Shown here piece by piece: positions 8,609-17,500 of a stretch of DNA of 52,143 nucleotides. The stretch's first letter is position 1; each line of letters begins with the position of its first letter. The notes beneath the pieces are model-generated. The model was not told the DNA's origin. It saw only the letters and a list, made by a program, of their open reading frames with translations, and did not search any database. The stretch covers positions 1 to 52,143 of the forward strand of contig JAHDQF010000028.1 of the NCBI GenBank assembly GCA_018433945.1. Reading direction: 5' to 3'. The DNA comes from Proteiniphilum sp. GTDB lineage: Bacteria > Bacteroidota > Bacteroidia > Bacteroidales > Dysgonomonadaceae. The position numbers were made by a program, and so were the translations under genes.

Positions 8609-9415
8609 ATGTACAGAAAAAAACATTTCATATTCATGCTTGTGCTTTCCATCTTTCCGCTTTTCACCATGGGAGTGAGCGGACAGTGCAAGGTGCAAAA
8701 TAAGGCATTTGCAAACGGAGAGGAGATCACATATGACCTCTATTTTAATTATGGGATCATCAATGCACGGGCAGGCAAGGGTATACTCTCGGTAACCGAT
8801 GCCAATTACCGCGGCGTGAATGCCTTTAAGACGGTGATGACCCTCAATACCTCCGGGTTTGCTGGAAATTTCTACTCGGTGAACGATACCCTCACCTCCT
8901 ATGTGGATAAGGATCTGCGACCACTGCTCTTTACCAAGGAGGCGGCAGAGGGAAAAGACTATTCCGTGGAACGGCAGGCATACAGCTATCAGGGCAATCA
9001 GATCACCATTCGTACCGTGCGCACCAGGAACGGTGAAGAACGGTTCGACGAAACCATCACCACCGACCGTTGTACCTACGACTACCTCTCGGTGCTCTCC
9101 TATGTGCGCAACATCGATTACACGGGTATGAACCCAGGTGACAGCCACTACATCCAGTTTATTTCCGGAAGAAAACTGGTAGATATGCATGTCATTTATC
9201 TGGGTACATCATCCTTCAAAGCAAACAACGGCAAACAATATGAGGTAATCAACATCTCCATGACCATCAAGGATGATGCTTTCACTAACCAGCAAGAGGC
9301 GTTGAAAGCCTCTCTTACCAACGATGAGAACCGAATTCCAGTGGTAATTGATACACATCTCAAACTGGGTATGGTGCATGCAGTACTCAAAAATGTCTCC
9401 GGGCTCAGACATTGA
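8609..9415 (+). CDS. DUF3108 domain-containing exported protein
   Basis: 268-aa protein with a signal peptide (MYRKKHFIFMLVLSIFPLFT, then MGVSGQC) and a DUF3108 domain over the rest. Family hallmarks are FANGEEITYDLYFNYGIINA near the mature N-terminus and an alternating beta-strand pattern such as AFKTVMTLNTSG and DTLTSYVDKDLRPL. The fold is thought to be a periplasmic beta-rich barrel; role unknown. A GTG at 8603 is possible but ATG 8609 is preferred. A Cys near the signal cleavage site (SGQC) could be lipidated but does not make a good lipobox. Confidence 0.85.
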   Translation: MYRKKHFIFMLVLSIFPLFTMGVSGQCKVQNKAFANGEEITYDLYFNYGIINARAGKGILSVTDANYRGVNAFKTVMTLNTSGFAGNFYSVNDTLTSYVDKDLRPLLFTKEAAEGKDYSVERQAYSYQGNQITIRTVRTRNGEERFDETITTDRCTYDYLSVLSYVRNIDYTGMNPGDSHYIQFISGRKLVDMHVIYLGTSSFKANNGKQYEVINISMTIKDDAFTNQQEALKASLTNDENRIPVVIDTHLKLGMVHAVLKNVSGLRH

Positions 9416-9509
9416 TCAGGATATCAGTGGCAAAGCCGGACGAGGGTGATTAAAGAAATTTATCCGTAAATATGGTGTGGCGATTCCCCGAAAATCACCG
9501 AAAAGAACC

Positions 9510-9530
9510 TATCTTTGTGATTCAACAAAG
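9510..9530 (+). promoter_or_regulatory. rex promoter with overlapping palindrome (candidate Rex operator)
   Basis: TATCTTTG (9510-9517) matches the -7 box. A perfect inverted repeat CTTTGT-GATTCA-ACAAAG (9513-9530) covers the box and the expected start point. Rex sites contain TTGT...ACAA arms, but the usual spacing gives an 18-nt site while here TTGT and ACAA span 14 nt, so autoregulation is a hypothesis. Confidence 0.5.
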
Positions 9531-9542
9531 ATTACCGAAGGT

Positions 9543-10178
9543 ATGGATGATCAGAATCAATTTACAAAAATACCAGAGCCGGCACTTCGAAGGCTCCCCT
9601 GGTATCTCTCGTATGTGAAATTACTCAAGAGCCAGGGGGAGACAATTGTCTCCTCCACTCAGATCGCCAGGAAGATTGATGTCTCCCCCTCGCAGATCGC
9701 TAAAGACCTCTCTTATGTGGATATTCATGGCAAGACCAGGGTAGGATATGAGATTGACGACCTGATCCGTGTACTGGAGACCTTTCTCGGATTCACCAGG
9801 ACACACAGAGCCGTGCTCTTTGGTGTGGGCAGCCTGGGGGCTGCACTGCTTTCCGACTCCGGCCTGGAACAATATGGCCTGAAAATCATTGCCGGTTTCG
9901 ATGTGAAAGAGTCGGTGGTGAATAAAAAAATCCATGCCATTCCGGTCTATCATTCCGATCAGTTTATCGAGAGAAACAGCACCATCGGGGCTGAAATAGG
10001 GATTCTAACCGTACCACCTGGTATTGCTCAGGAGGTGTCAGATTTTATGATCCGCGGGGGGATCAAGGGAATATGGAATTTCACTCCCTTCCGCATCCGC
10101 GTACCGGATGGAGTGGTGTTGCAGAACACATCGCTGTATGCCCATCTGGCAGTCATGTTTAACCGTTTGTTGTCATGA
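9543..10178 (+). CDS. rex: redox-sensing transcriptional repressor Rex
   Basis: 211-aa homodimeric repressor that senses the NADH/NAD+ ratio and controls fermentation and respiration genes. An N-terminal winged helix (PEPALRRLPWYLSYVKLLKS, then TQIARKIDVSPSQIAKDLSY) precedes a Rossmann domain with nucleotide-binding GVGSLGAAL. The ending QNTSLYAHLAVMFNRLL is the domain-swapping helix. The frame is open further upstream, but the -7 box at 9510-9517 places the transcript start inside that extension, so ATG 9543 is used. Its stop overlaps the start of the FAH gene by 4 nt, indicating translational coupling. Confidence 0.95.
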   Translation: MDDQNQFTKIPEPALRRLPWYLSYVKLLKSQGETIVSSTQIARKIDVSPSQIAKDLSYVDIHGKTRVGYEIDDLIRVLETFLGFTRTHRAVLFGVGSLGAALLSDSGLEQYGLKIIAGFDVKESVVNKKIHAIPVYHSDQFIERNSTIGAEIGILTVPPGIAQEVSDFMIRGGIKGIWNFTPFRIRVPDGVVLQNTSLYAHLAVMFNRLLS

Positions 10179-10789
10179 AGATATTTGCAGTGGGACTCAA
10201 CTATGCTTCGCACAATAAAGAGATGGAGCGTATGTTTGAAAGCAAAGAGCCGGTGCTGTTCATGAAGCCCGACACCGCATTGCTCAAAGATGGGAAGCCT
10301 TTTTTTCTGCCCGACTTTTCTGAAGATGTGCAGTATGAAACCGAACTGGTGGTCAGGGTTTGCCGCTTGGGAAAGAATATTGCAGAACAATTTGCCCATC
10401 GTTATTATGACCAGGTTACTGTGGGAATCGATTTCACCGCACGAGACCTGCAGAAGAAACAGAAAGAGCTGGGGTTGCCTTGGGAGATCGCCAAAGGATT
10501 TGATCAATCGGCAGCTGTGGGTGCCTTTCTCTCTAAGGAGGAGATTGGAGCGTTACAGGAGCTCAATTTCCGGCTTGACATCAATGGGGAGACTGTACAA
10601 CAGGGGAACAGCCGGGAGATGATCTACTCCATTGACCGGATCATTGCTTTTATCAGCCGTTTCTTCACCCTGAAGATGGGTGACCTCATCTTTACCGGCA
10701 CCCCAGCAGGGGTCGGCCCTGTAAGGATCAACGATCACCTGCAGGGGTTTATCGAAGAGAGGAAAGTGCTCGACTTCCGGGTAAAATAA
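10175..10789 (+). CDS. fumarylacetoacetate hydrolase (FAH) family protein
   Basis: 204-aa single-domain member of the FAH superfamily, Mg2+-dependent enzymes including acylpyruvases, oxaloacetate tautomerases and decarboxylases. The start MKIFAVGLNYASHNKEME matches short bacterial members. Metal ligands appear in VQYETELVVRV (two Glu) and TVGIDFTARDLQ (Asp). GDLIFTGTPAGVGPV is the usual C-terminal signature. It overlaps rex by 4 nt (ATGA) and precedes porV by 29 nt. In Porphyromonas gingivalis, as I recall, porU stands at this position before porV. The substrate is unknown; oxaloacetate or a related 2-oxo acid is a reasonable guess. Confidence 0.88.
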   Translation: MKIFAVGLNYASHNKEMERMFESKEPVLFMKPDTALLKDGKPFFLPDFSEDVQYETELVVRVCRLGKNIAEQFAHRYYDQVTVGIDFTARDLQKKQKELGLPWEIAKGFDQSAAVGAFLSKEEIGALQELNFRLDINGETVQQGNSREMIYSIDRIIAFISRFFTLKMGDLIFTGTPAGVGPVRINDHLQGFIEERKVLDFRVK

Positions 10790-10818
10790 CCATTCAGACA
10801 CCATCATAACGAACAATC

Positions 10819-11976
10819 ATGAAAAGAATCATCCCACTCATCATTGTCATATGCACCCTCTTTAACTTTGACCGCTCATCGGCACAGGATTACAACCCCA
10901 TACCGGTAGCTATGCCCTCACTGCTGTTTGCCCCCGACGCCAGGGCAGGTGGAATGGGTGATATGGGTGGGGCCACAATGCCCGACCTTTACGCGCAACA
11001 CTGGAACGCAGCCAAGTATCCTTTTATCAGTGCTGATGCGGGTGTGGCTTTCTCCTATACCCCCTGGCTAAGCAAGCTGGTAAACGATATTCACCTGCTC
11101 TATGCCACGGGATATTGGAAACCTTCAAACAATGCGGAGGATGCCCTGAGTGCTTCATTACGCTATTTCACCCTGGGCAGCATTGAGGTGAACAACCTGA
11201 ACGGTGAGTTCTGGCAGCGTGTCTCTCCCCATGAACTGGCATTCGACCTGGCTTACTCTCGAAAACTGACCGAGACCTTTGCCGGATCGGTGACATTGCG
11301 TTACTTGCGGGCCGACTATTCAACGGGTGACGATGAAACGACACCGGGAAACGCCTTTGCCGCCGATCTCGCGGGATACAACGAGGGGTATGTTACCCTG
11401 GGCCGGTCGGAAGCACTCCTGGGACTGGGCTTTTCGCTCTCCAATATAGGCACTAAGATCTCCTACGACGGGGGGAACAGCTCCATGTTCCTGCCTGCTA
11501 ACATGCGGGTGGGTGCATCATTGGGATACCCGCTCGATGAGCGGCACACCATCTCAATGAGTGCCGATCTGAATAAACTGCTGGTGCCAACCCCACAGTT
11601 GCCGGGGGAGGAAGAGACGGCAGAGGAATCACAAAGACGTATCGATGATTACAACAGCATCTCATCTATTGGCGGCCTGTTTCGGTCGTTTAGCGATGCT
11701 CCGGGAGGATTCCGGGAGGAGCTCCAGGAGGTGAACTGGTCACTCGGTGCGGAGTACAGCTATCTCAATCAGTTTTCATTGCGTACCGGTTATTACCATG
11801 AAGATGCCTACAAGGGCAACCGGCGTTATGTCACTTTCGGTGCCGGTTTCAGAACAGAGGCATTCCTGATTGATGTGGCATACCTGCTCTCCACTGCTCA
11901 CTCCAATCCACTCGACCAGACTCTGCGCATCTCACTGGGTTTCAATCTGGAGAGAATGGGTAAAATAATGAGATAA
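10819..11976 (+). CDS. porV: type IX secretion outer-membrane protein PorV
   Basis: 385-aa predicted outer-membrane beta-barrel. PorV (LptO) is the shuttle of the type IX secretion system that carries cargo from the translocon to the PorU sortase. After a signal peptide (MKRIIPLIIVICTLFNF, then DRSSAQ) comes the family block VAMPSLLFAPDARAGGMGDM, then GGATMPDLYAQHWNAAKYPF and GVAFSYTPWLSKLVNDIHL, followed by alternating strands to a C-terminal RISLGFNLERM. Length fits P. gingivalis PorV (about 390 aa). ispF follows after 2 nt, an order shared with P. gingivalis from memory. It implies T9SS in this organism; porU is not in the window. Confidence 0.88.
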   Translation: MKRIIPLIIVICTLFNFDRSSAQDYNPIPVAMPSLLFAPDARAGGMGDMGGATMPDLYAQHWNAAKYPFISADAGVAFSYTPWLSKLVNDIHLLYATGYWKPSNNAEDALSASLRYFTLGSIEVNNLNGEFWQRVSPHELAFDLAYSRKLTETFAGSVTLRYLRADYSTGDDETTPGNAFAADLAGYNEGYVTLGRSEALLGLGFSLSNIGTKISYDGGNSSMFLPANMRVGASLGYPLDERHTISMSADLNKLLVPTPQLPGEEETAEESQRRIDDYNSISSIGGLFRSFSDAPGGFREELQEVNWSLGAEYSYLNQFSLRTGYYHEDAYKGNRRYVTFGAGFRTEAFLIDVAYLLSTAHSNPLDQTLRISLGFNLERMGKIMR

Positions 11977-11978
11977 GG

Positions 11979-12458
11979 ATGAACATCAGGATAGGATTCG
12001 GTTACGACATGCACCGCCTGAAAGAGGGGCGCCCTCTCTGGATGGGAGGAATACAACTCGATTACAGGCTCGGCCTGGATGGCCACTCTGATGCGGATGT
12101 GTTGATACATGCTATCTGCGATGCATTGCTGGGCGCCGCCAACCTGCGTGACATAGGGTTTCATTTCCCCGACACCTCCCCGGCATTTAAGGGGGCAGAC
12201 AGCAAGAAACTGTTGAAAGAGGCCATTGTGCTATTACAAAAAGAGGGTTATCGGGTGGGAAATATTGATGCTACAGTCTGCGCCGAACAGCCCCGGCTGA
12301 ATCCCCACATTCCGGCTATGCAGGCAAAACTCGCCGATCTGATGGGGATCACTGCCGATGCCGTATCCATCAAGGCAACCACATCGGAGAAGATGGGCTT
12401 CGTTGGCAGGGAGGAAGGGATTACCGCTTATGCCGTGGCACTGATTGTTAAAGAGTAG
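11979..12458 (+). CDS. ispF: 2-C-methyl-D-erythritol 2,4-cyclodiphosphate synthase
   Basis: 159-aa trimeric Zn enzyme of the MEP isoprenoid pathway, which cyclises CDP-ME 2-phosphate with release of CMP. The N-terminus RIGFGYDMHRL supplies metal ligands Asp10 and His12, and LGLDGHSDADVLIHAICDAL gives the third ligand and active-site loop. FHFPDTSPAFKGADS and the C-terminal KATTSEKMGFVGREEGI are family signatures; length is standard. It begins 2 nt after porV. The pathway supplies precursors for undecaprenyl phosphate, made by UppS encoded at about 45 kb. Confidence 0.96.
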   Translation: MNIRIGFGYDMHRLKEGRPLWMGGIQLDYRLGLDGHSDADVLIHAICDALLGAANLRDIGFHFPDTSPAFKGADSKKLLKEAIVLLQKEGYRVGNIDATVCAEQPRLNPHIPAMQAKLADLMGITADAVSIKATTSEKMGFVGREEGITAYAVALIVKE

Positions 12459-12464
12459 TCTGTC

Positions 12465-13100
12465 ATGAGGCGATTCAGGTGGGTGCAGCGGTTCAGGCAG
12501 TCGAGAGGATATGGTGTTCACTCTCCCTTTGCTTATGAGCTGATCCGTAAGGTACTCTCATCCGGCATGCATTACTATGCGTTTGATGAGATTGCTGATT
12601 ATCTTGCTGCACATCACCCGGAAATTTCTCTCAACCCCCCGCTTCATCACCTCTCTTTCAGGCTTGTGAATCATTTTAAGGCAAAAGATATTCTGGAACT
12701 CCATTCCGGGATTGGCGTGAATAGCTTATACCTCTCCTCTCCCGGTAGAGATATCCATTGCACCTGTGTGGAGGAAAGAGCAGAGCAAATAACCTTTGCC
12801 AGGGAACTGACCATGCCAAGAAGCAGCCAATTCACCCTACTCAATCAGTTGCCGGAAGAGGGAACTTATGATGCCATTTTTATTTATCATGGAGAGGGGA
12901 GATCTCTTTCTCCCGATTCACTTATGCGCCTGAGTCGCCCCGATACTTTCTGGGTGGTTTACCCGGTGAATACTCCCCTGAGCAAACAATTTTGGCGCAA
13001 TATCGTTAATGATGAACGGGTAGGGACCACTTTCGATAAGAAAGATATTGGAATTGCCTTTCTGAGGCAGACATACAGTAAGTTACATTATTTTATTTAG
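12465..13100 (+). CDS. class I SAM-dependent methyltransferase-like protein
   Basis: 211-aa protein beginning RFRQSRGYGVHSPFAYELIR. The GxGVHSPF motif marks a Bacteroidota family annotated as O-methyltransferase-like. The expected SAM-binding motif I appears as ILELHSGIGVNSLYLS, with a His where a Gly often stands and an acidic residue at the end of the following strand (CTCVEERAEQ), so SAM binding is plausible but not assured. YDAIFIYHG corresponds to motif IV. It follows ispF by 6 nt and is probably the last gene of the porV-ispF unit. Substrate unknown. Confidence 0.72.
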   Translation: MRRFRWVQRFRQSRGYGVHSPFAYELIRKVLSSGMHYYAFDEIADYLAAHHPEISLNPPLHHLSFRLVNHFKAKDILELHSGIGVNSLYLSSPGRDIHCTCVEERAEQITFARELTMPRSSQFTLLNQLPEEGTYDAIFIYHGEGRSLSPDSLMRLSRPDTFWVVYPVNTPLSKQFWRNIVNDERVGTTFDKKDIGIAFLRQTYSKLHYFI

Positions 13101-13198
13101 TCCCTGGTTCAAGGTTCGAAGTTTAAAGTTAGCCGGTTAATCGGTTTGTTTGTTTAAAATAGCGGACCGCTTACAGCTTACCACTTATCGCTATAAGA

Positions 13199-13759
13199 AT
13201 GAAAAAAAGCATCATCTATACAAAGACAGGAGACAAGGGTACCACCGCTCTGGTTGGCGGCACAAGGGTACCCAAGACGCACCTCCGACTGGAGGCTTAT
13301 GGCACCCTCGATGAGCTGAACAGCCACATAGGGTGGCTGAACTGTTTGATCAGTGACCCGGAGGATCACGCCTTCCTCCTCTATCTTCAGCACAAACTGT
13401 TTACCCTTGGCTCCTATCTCGCTACCGAAACGGAGATCAAAGAGCCTCTTCCCGCCAGCAACATCACTGAAAAAGATATCACCCGTATTGAGACGCAAAT
13501 CGACAAAACCGATGCCCTGCTGCCGCGGCTGAACCGTTTTGTGTTGCCGGGCGGCAATGAGCCGGCATCAAGAGCACATATCTGCCGTACAGTGGCCCGC
13601 AGGGCCGAGCGTTTGGCCTACCATGTTGCTGAATCCTATCCTGTTTCTGAAGAGGCGCTCATCTTCTTAAACCGTCTATCCGATTACTTTTTCGTACTGG
13701 CGCGCAAGGAGGGGAGTAAAACCGCTGAAGAAATATTCTGGGAACAAGGTGATATATGA
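13199..13759 (+). CDS. cob(I)yrinic acid a,c-diamide/cobalamin adenosyltransferase, PduO type
   Basis: 186-aa trimeric enzyme transferring the adenosyl group of ATP to cob(I)alamin to make coenzyme B12. The family N-terminus is clear: IYTKTGDKGTTALVGGTRVP (ATP-binding loop), then LEAYGTLDELNSHIGWL. RFVLPGGNEPASRAHICRTV followed by ARRAERL is the second signature, with the Arg residues that bind triphosphate, and SDYFFVLAR closes the protein. No other cobalamin gene or B12 riboswitch was seen nearby. A 98-nt spacer separates it from the methyltransferase-like gene. Confidence 0.93.
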   Translation: MKKSIIYTKTGDKGTTALVGGTRVPKTHLRLEAYGTLDELNSHIGWLNCLISDPEDHAFLLYLQHKLFTLGSYLATETEIKEPLPASNITEKDITRIETQIDKTDALLPRLNRFVLPGGNEPASRAHICRTVARRAERLAYHVAESYPVSEEALIFLNRLSDYFFVLARKEGSKTAEEIFWEQGDI

Positions 13760-13769
13760 AAACTTTTTA

Positions 13770-13777
13770 TACATTTG
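13770..13777 (+). promoter_or_regulatory. -7 box for the DUF2795 gene
   Basis: TACATTTG matches TAnnTTTG, 36 nt before the ATG at 13814 and 11 nt after the preceding gene. Confidence 0.55.
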
Positions 13778-13813
13778 CGGAAATTTTGAGACAAACAAAA
13801 AAAAGATTTTTCA

Positions 13814-14035
13814 ATGTATTGGACACTAGAACTGGCATCCAAGCTCGAAGATGCCCCTTGGCCCGCTACAAAGGATGAGCTGATAGATTATGCCCAGCGC
13901 TCGGGTGCGCCCCTGGAGGTGATCGAGAACCTTCAGGAGATAGAAGAGGATGGCGAGGTGTTTGAGTCAATTGAAGACATCTGGCCGGATTATCCCAGCA
14001 AGGAGGATTTTTTCTTTAACGAGGATGAATATTGA
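13814..14035 (+). CDS. DUF2795 small acidic protein
   Basis: 73-aa acidic protein. MYWTLELASKLEDAPWPATK, then DELIDYAQRSGAPLEVIENLQEI, is the DUF2795 core, a short helical domain found as a single-domain protein in Bacteroidota; its function is unknown. The tail (EDIWPDYPSKEDFFFNEDEY) is strongly acidic and aromatic. It has its own -7 box and a strong terminator, so it forms a one-gene unit. Confidence 0.85.
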   Translation: MYWTLELASKLEDAPWPATKDELIDYAQRSGAPLEVIENLQEIEEDGEVFESIEDIWPDYPSKEDFFFNEDEY

Positions 14036-14054
14036 TCTCGTCAGGAGCACACAC

Positions 14055-14100
14055 AAAAAAACAGATCCCGACTGATAATTCAAGCGGGATCTGTTTTTTT
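14055..14100. terminator. strong bidirectional terminator
   Basis: A-run plus ACAGATCCCG (14055-14070) pairs with CGGGATCTGT plus T-run (14085-14100): a 16-bp stem with a 14-nt loop. It ends DUF2795 and can also act for trxA transcription arriving from the other side. Confidence 0.9.
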
Positions 14101-14177
14101 AGGTGGCTGCGGCATCTCTACGGCAACACTATTGAGTGCCTTCCCTGCACCCTGGGGTGAGGAGAGCCCTGCCCGTT

Positions 14178-14492
14178 TCAGATCAGTTGATCGATCTTTT
14201 CGGTGAACATGTGCTTGGCACCGGCACCCACTATCTTGTCTACCACCTCACCATTTTTGATGAAGAGCACCGTGGGGATGTTGCGGATACCATACCTTGA
14301 AGTGGTGTCATTGTTGTTGTCCACATCCAGCTTGCCAACCACCACACGATCCTTGTATTCTTCGCTTATCTGTTCGATGATTGGTCCTACCATCTTGCAA
14401 GGGCCACACCATTCTGCCCAGAAATCGATCACTACCAGTTTGTCTGTTTGCAACACTTCCTCTATGTTCGCGTCTGTAATTTGAAGAGCCAT
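14178..14492 (-). CDS. trxA: thioredoxin
   Basis: 104-aa cytoplasmic disulfide reductase. The active site WCGPC occupies residues 28-32 in VVIDFWAEWCGPCKMVGPII, and the cis-proline loop is RNIPTVLF. Length and pattern are standard for TrxA. It lies 26 nt downstream of dnaE on the same strand and has no clear -7 box of its own, so it is probably transcribed with dnaE. Confidence 0.97.
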   Translation of the reverse strand: MALQITDANIEEVLQTDKLVVIDFWAEWCGPCKMVGPIIEQISEEYKDRVVVGKLDVDNNNDTTSRYGIRNIPTVLFIKNGEVVDKIVGAGAKHMFTEKIDQLI

Positions 14493-14518
14493 ATTTCTTT
14501 GTTTAGTTTTGATTGTAA

Positions 14519-17500
14519 TTAATTGATTTTGAAGTCGATGTTTAGATCATCCCTCAGAGAGTCCACCAGATGCTTGTTTACCTTGATTCTGGTAGGGCGG
14601 GAGAACAACTGAATGTTCATGTGCCGCTCCTCACCGATGATCTGGAAATATAACAATGAATTTCCCGAATTGTTTTTCATCAATGCTGATAATTCCGTAA
14701 CAGTGGTGTCATTCAGCTTAGAAAGCGGTATCTGAAGCGTGATCTTCGATACCAGTTTCTCCTTTACTTCCGGGAGCAGGTTGATGGTGTTTATCTTCAC
14801 CTCTAACTCATTTTCACGGTAGCGCTTGGGCTGCACCTTGGCCTCGATGTACACCGAGAGACCGATGCGGGCATAACGGCCGAAGTTGACGCTGTCTTCG
14901 CCGAAGAGCGCTATCTCGTAGCTCCCTACATAATCTTCAATCTTGAAGATGGTATAGGGTGAGCCTCGCTTGGTTTGGCCCTCCCTTACCGCGGTGATGA
15001 TGCCGCCAAAGGTGATATCCATCCCATTCAGCTCTTCGAGATCCTGCAGCCGCACCGTGTTGGCATTGCAGACATCCTTCAGGATGAACTCATATTCATC
15101 CAGCGGGTGTGCCGAGAGATAAATGCCAATCAGCTCCCGCTCCTTGTTGAGCCGTTCCAGGTCGGACCAGCGCGTTGCCTGCGGTATTTCGGGACGGGTA
15201 ATCTGGAAAGAGGTGTCATCGCCGAAGAGAGAGGTCATAGCCCCCTGTTTGTCCTGCTGGTACTTGCTTCCGTAGCGGATCAGCGTCTCCAGGAACTCCT
15301 CTCCTTTGCTGTTGACGGCGTTGAACTGCTCGCGGTGAATGCCCGGCAGTGAGTCGAAAGCACCTGCGAGTGCCAGTGCCTCAATGGTTTTCTTGTTGCA
15401 GGAGGAGAGGTTCACCCGTTCCACAAAGTTGAAGATGTCGGCATAGGGGCCGTTTTGTTCCCTCTCTGCAATGATATCGTTCGCTGCACCTTGTCCCACG
15501 CTCTTAATGGCGGCCAGACCGAAGCGGATATCCCCCTCTTTGTTGACAGAGAACTTGAGAAACGACTCATTCACGTCGGGGCAGAGCACGTTCATCCCCA
15601 TCGCCTTACACTCATCCATGAACTTGGTGATCTCGGTGATGTTGTTCAGGTTGTTGGAGAGTACCGCCGCCATGTATTCCGACGGGTAGTTGGCCTTGAG
15701 CCAGGCGGTCTGGTAGGCTACCATGGAGTAGCAGGTGGCGTGTGACTTGTTGAAAGCGTAGGAGGCGAACTTCTCCCAGTCGGCCCAGATCTTGTTGAGA
15801 ATTTTCTCCTGATATCCGTTTTGCTTGCCTCCCGTCAGGAACTTTTCCTTGAGGGCGGTCATCTTGTCGATCATCTTCTTACCCATCGCCTTGCGCAGCT
15901 CATCCGACTGGCCGCGGGTGAAGCCTGCCAGTAGTCGGGAGAGGAGCATCACCTGCTCCTGGTAAACAGTGATGCCGTAGGTCTCGCTCAGGTACTTTTC
16001 CATCACCGGCAGGTCGTAGCTGATCTCCTCTCTGCCATGCTTACGTGCAATGAAGGAGGGGATGTAGTCCATCGGACCGGGACGATAGAGGGCGTTCATG
16101 GCGATCAGGTCTTCAAATTTGCTGGGTTGCAGCTCCTTGAGGTACTTCTGCATGCCGGCCGACTCAAACTGGAAAGTGCCGGTGGTCTGTCCGTTGCAGT
16201 AGAGCCGGTAGGTGGCCGCATCATTCATGTCGATCTGATCGATGTTGATCTTCACCCCGCGCGTCTGTTCAATGGTGGTCAGCGCATCTTTGATGATGGA
16301 GAGGGTCTTGAGGCCCAGGAAGTCCATCTTGATCAGTCCGGTCTCCTCGATTACCGACCCCTCGTATTGGGTGACCAGCAACTTCTCGCGGGTCTCCTTG
16401 TCTTCTGCCGTACTGATCGGCACCACGTCCGATATATCACTCTGGCCGATGATGACACCACAAGCATGTACCCCGGTATTGCGTACGTTGCCCTCCAGCA
16501 TCCCGGCATACTTGAGGGTGTCCCTCACCAGCGGGTCGCTGCTGTTGGCCGCCTCCTTCAGCTCCGGCACATTGTCGATGGCCACCCGTAGGTTCACCTT
16601 TTTCACGTTGGGGATCCTGTCGGGGATCAGCTTCGCCAGGCGGTTTGACTCCGAGAGAGGCAGCTTGTGCACCCTGGCCACATCCTTGATGGAAGATTTT
16701 GTCGCCATGGTGCCGTAGGTGATGATGTGGGCCACCTTCTCGCTGCCATACTTTTCGGTCACCCATCGCAGCACCTTGCCGCGTCCTTCGTCGTCGAAGT
16801 CGATGTCGATATCAGGCATCGAGATGCGGTCAGGATTCAGGAAACGCTCAAACAGCAGGTCATACTTCAACGGGTCGATGTTGGTGATTCCCAGGCAGTA
16901 TGCTGCCGCTGATCCGGCTGCCGAGCCGCGCCCCGGTCCTACCGTCACATCCATCTCCCTGGCGGCATTGATGAAATCCTGCACGATCAGGAAGTAACCG
17001 GGGAACCCCATGTGCTTGATGGTCTCCAGCTCGAAGGTGAGCCGCTCACGGATCTCCTCGGTCAGCTCCTCGCCGTAGCGGCGACGTGCTCCCTGAAAGG
17101 TGAGGTATGCCAGGTAGTCCGCCTCCAGCTTCACACGTATCACCTTGTCGTAGTCACCCAGACGGTGGAAGGTAGCCTCTCCGAACTCCTGCTTCAGCAG
17201 CTCTTCAGGGTACTTCTTACGGTACTCCTCCTCAGTGCCGAAAGATGGATCAATGGGATAGAAAGGCATCAACGGTGGGTTGTCGATCGAATAAAATTCC
17301 ACCTTGTCCGCAACCTCGAGGGTGTTGGCCAGCACCTCCGGGATATCGGCAAAGATCTGGTTCATCTCGGCGGTGGTTTTGAGCCACTCCTGTTTGGTGT
17401 AGCGCATCCGGTCGGGATCGTCGAAATCCTTTCCTGTGCTGAGGCAGATGAGGCGGTCGTGCGCATCGGCATCCTCTTCATTCACGAAGTGAACATCGTT

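Noticed and set aside
7901-9190. 429-codon open frame on the minus strand opposite the Ig-like and DUF3108 genes
   Set aside because: It is antisense to two well-supported genes, has His/Val/Ile-rich non-protein-like composition and no known motif.
9477-9542. 22-residue N-terminal extension of Rex
   Set aside because: The -7 box and predicted transcript start lie inside it and Rex proteins start near the later Met.
13101-13198. Cobalamin riboswitch before the adenosyltransferase gene
   Set aside because: The 98-nt spacer is too short and lacks a B12-box-like sequence.
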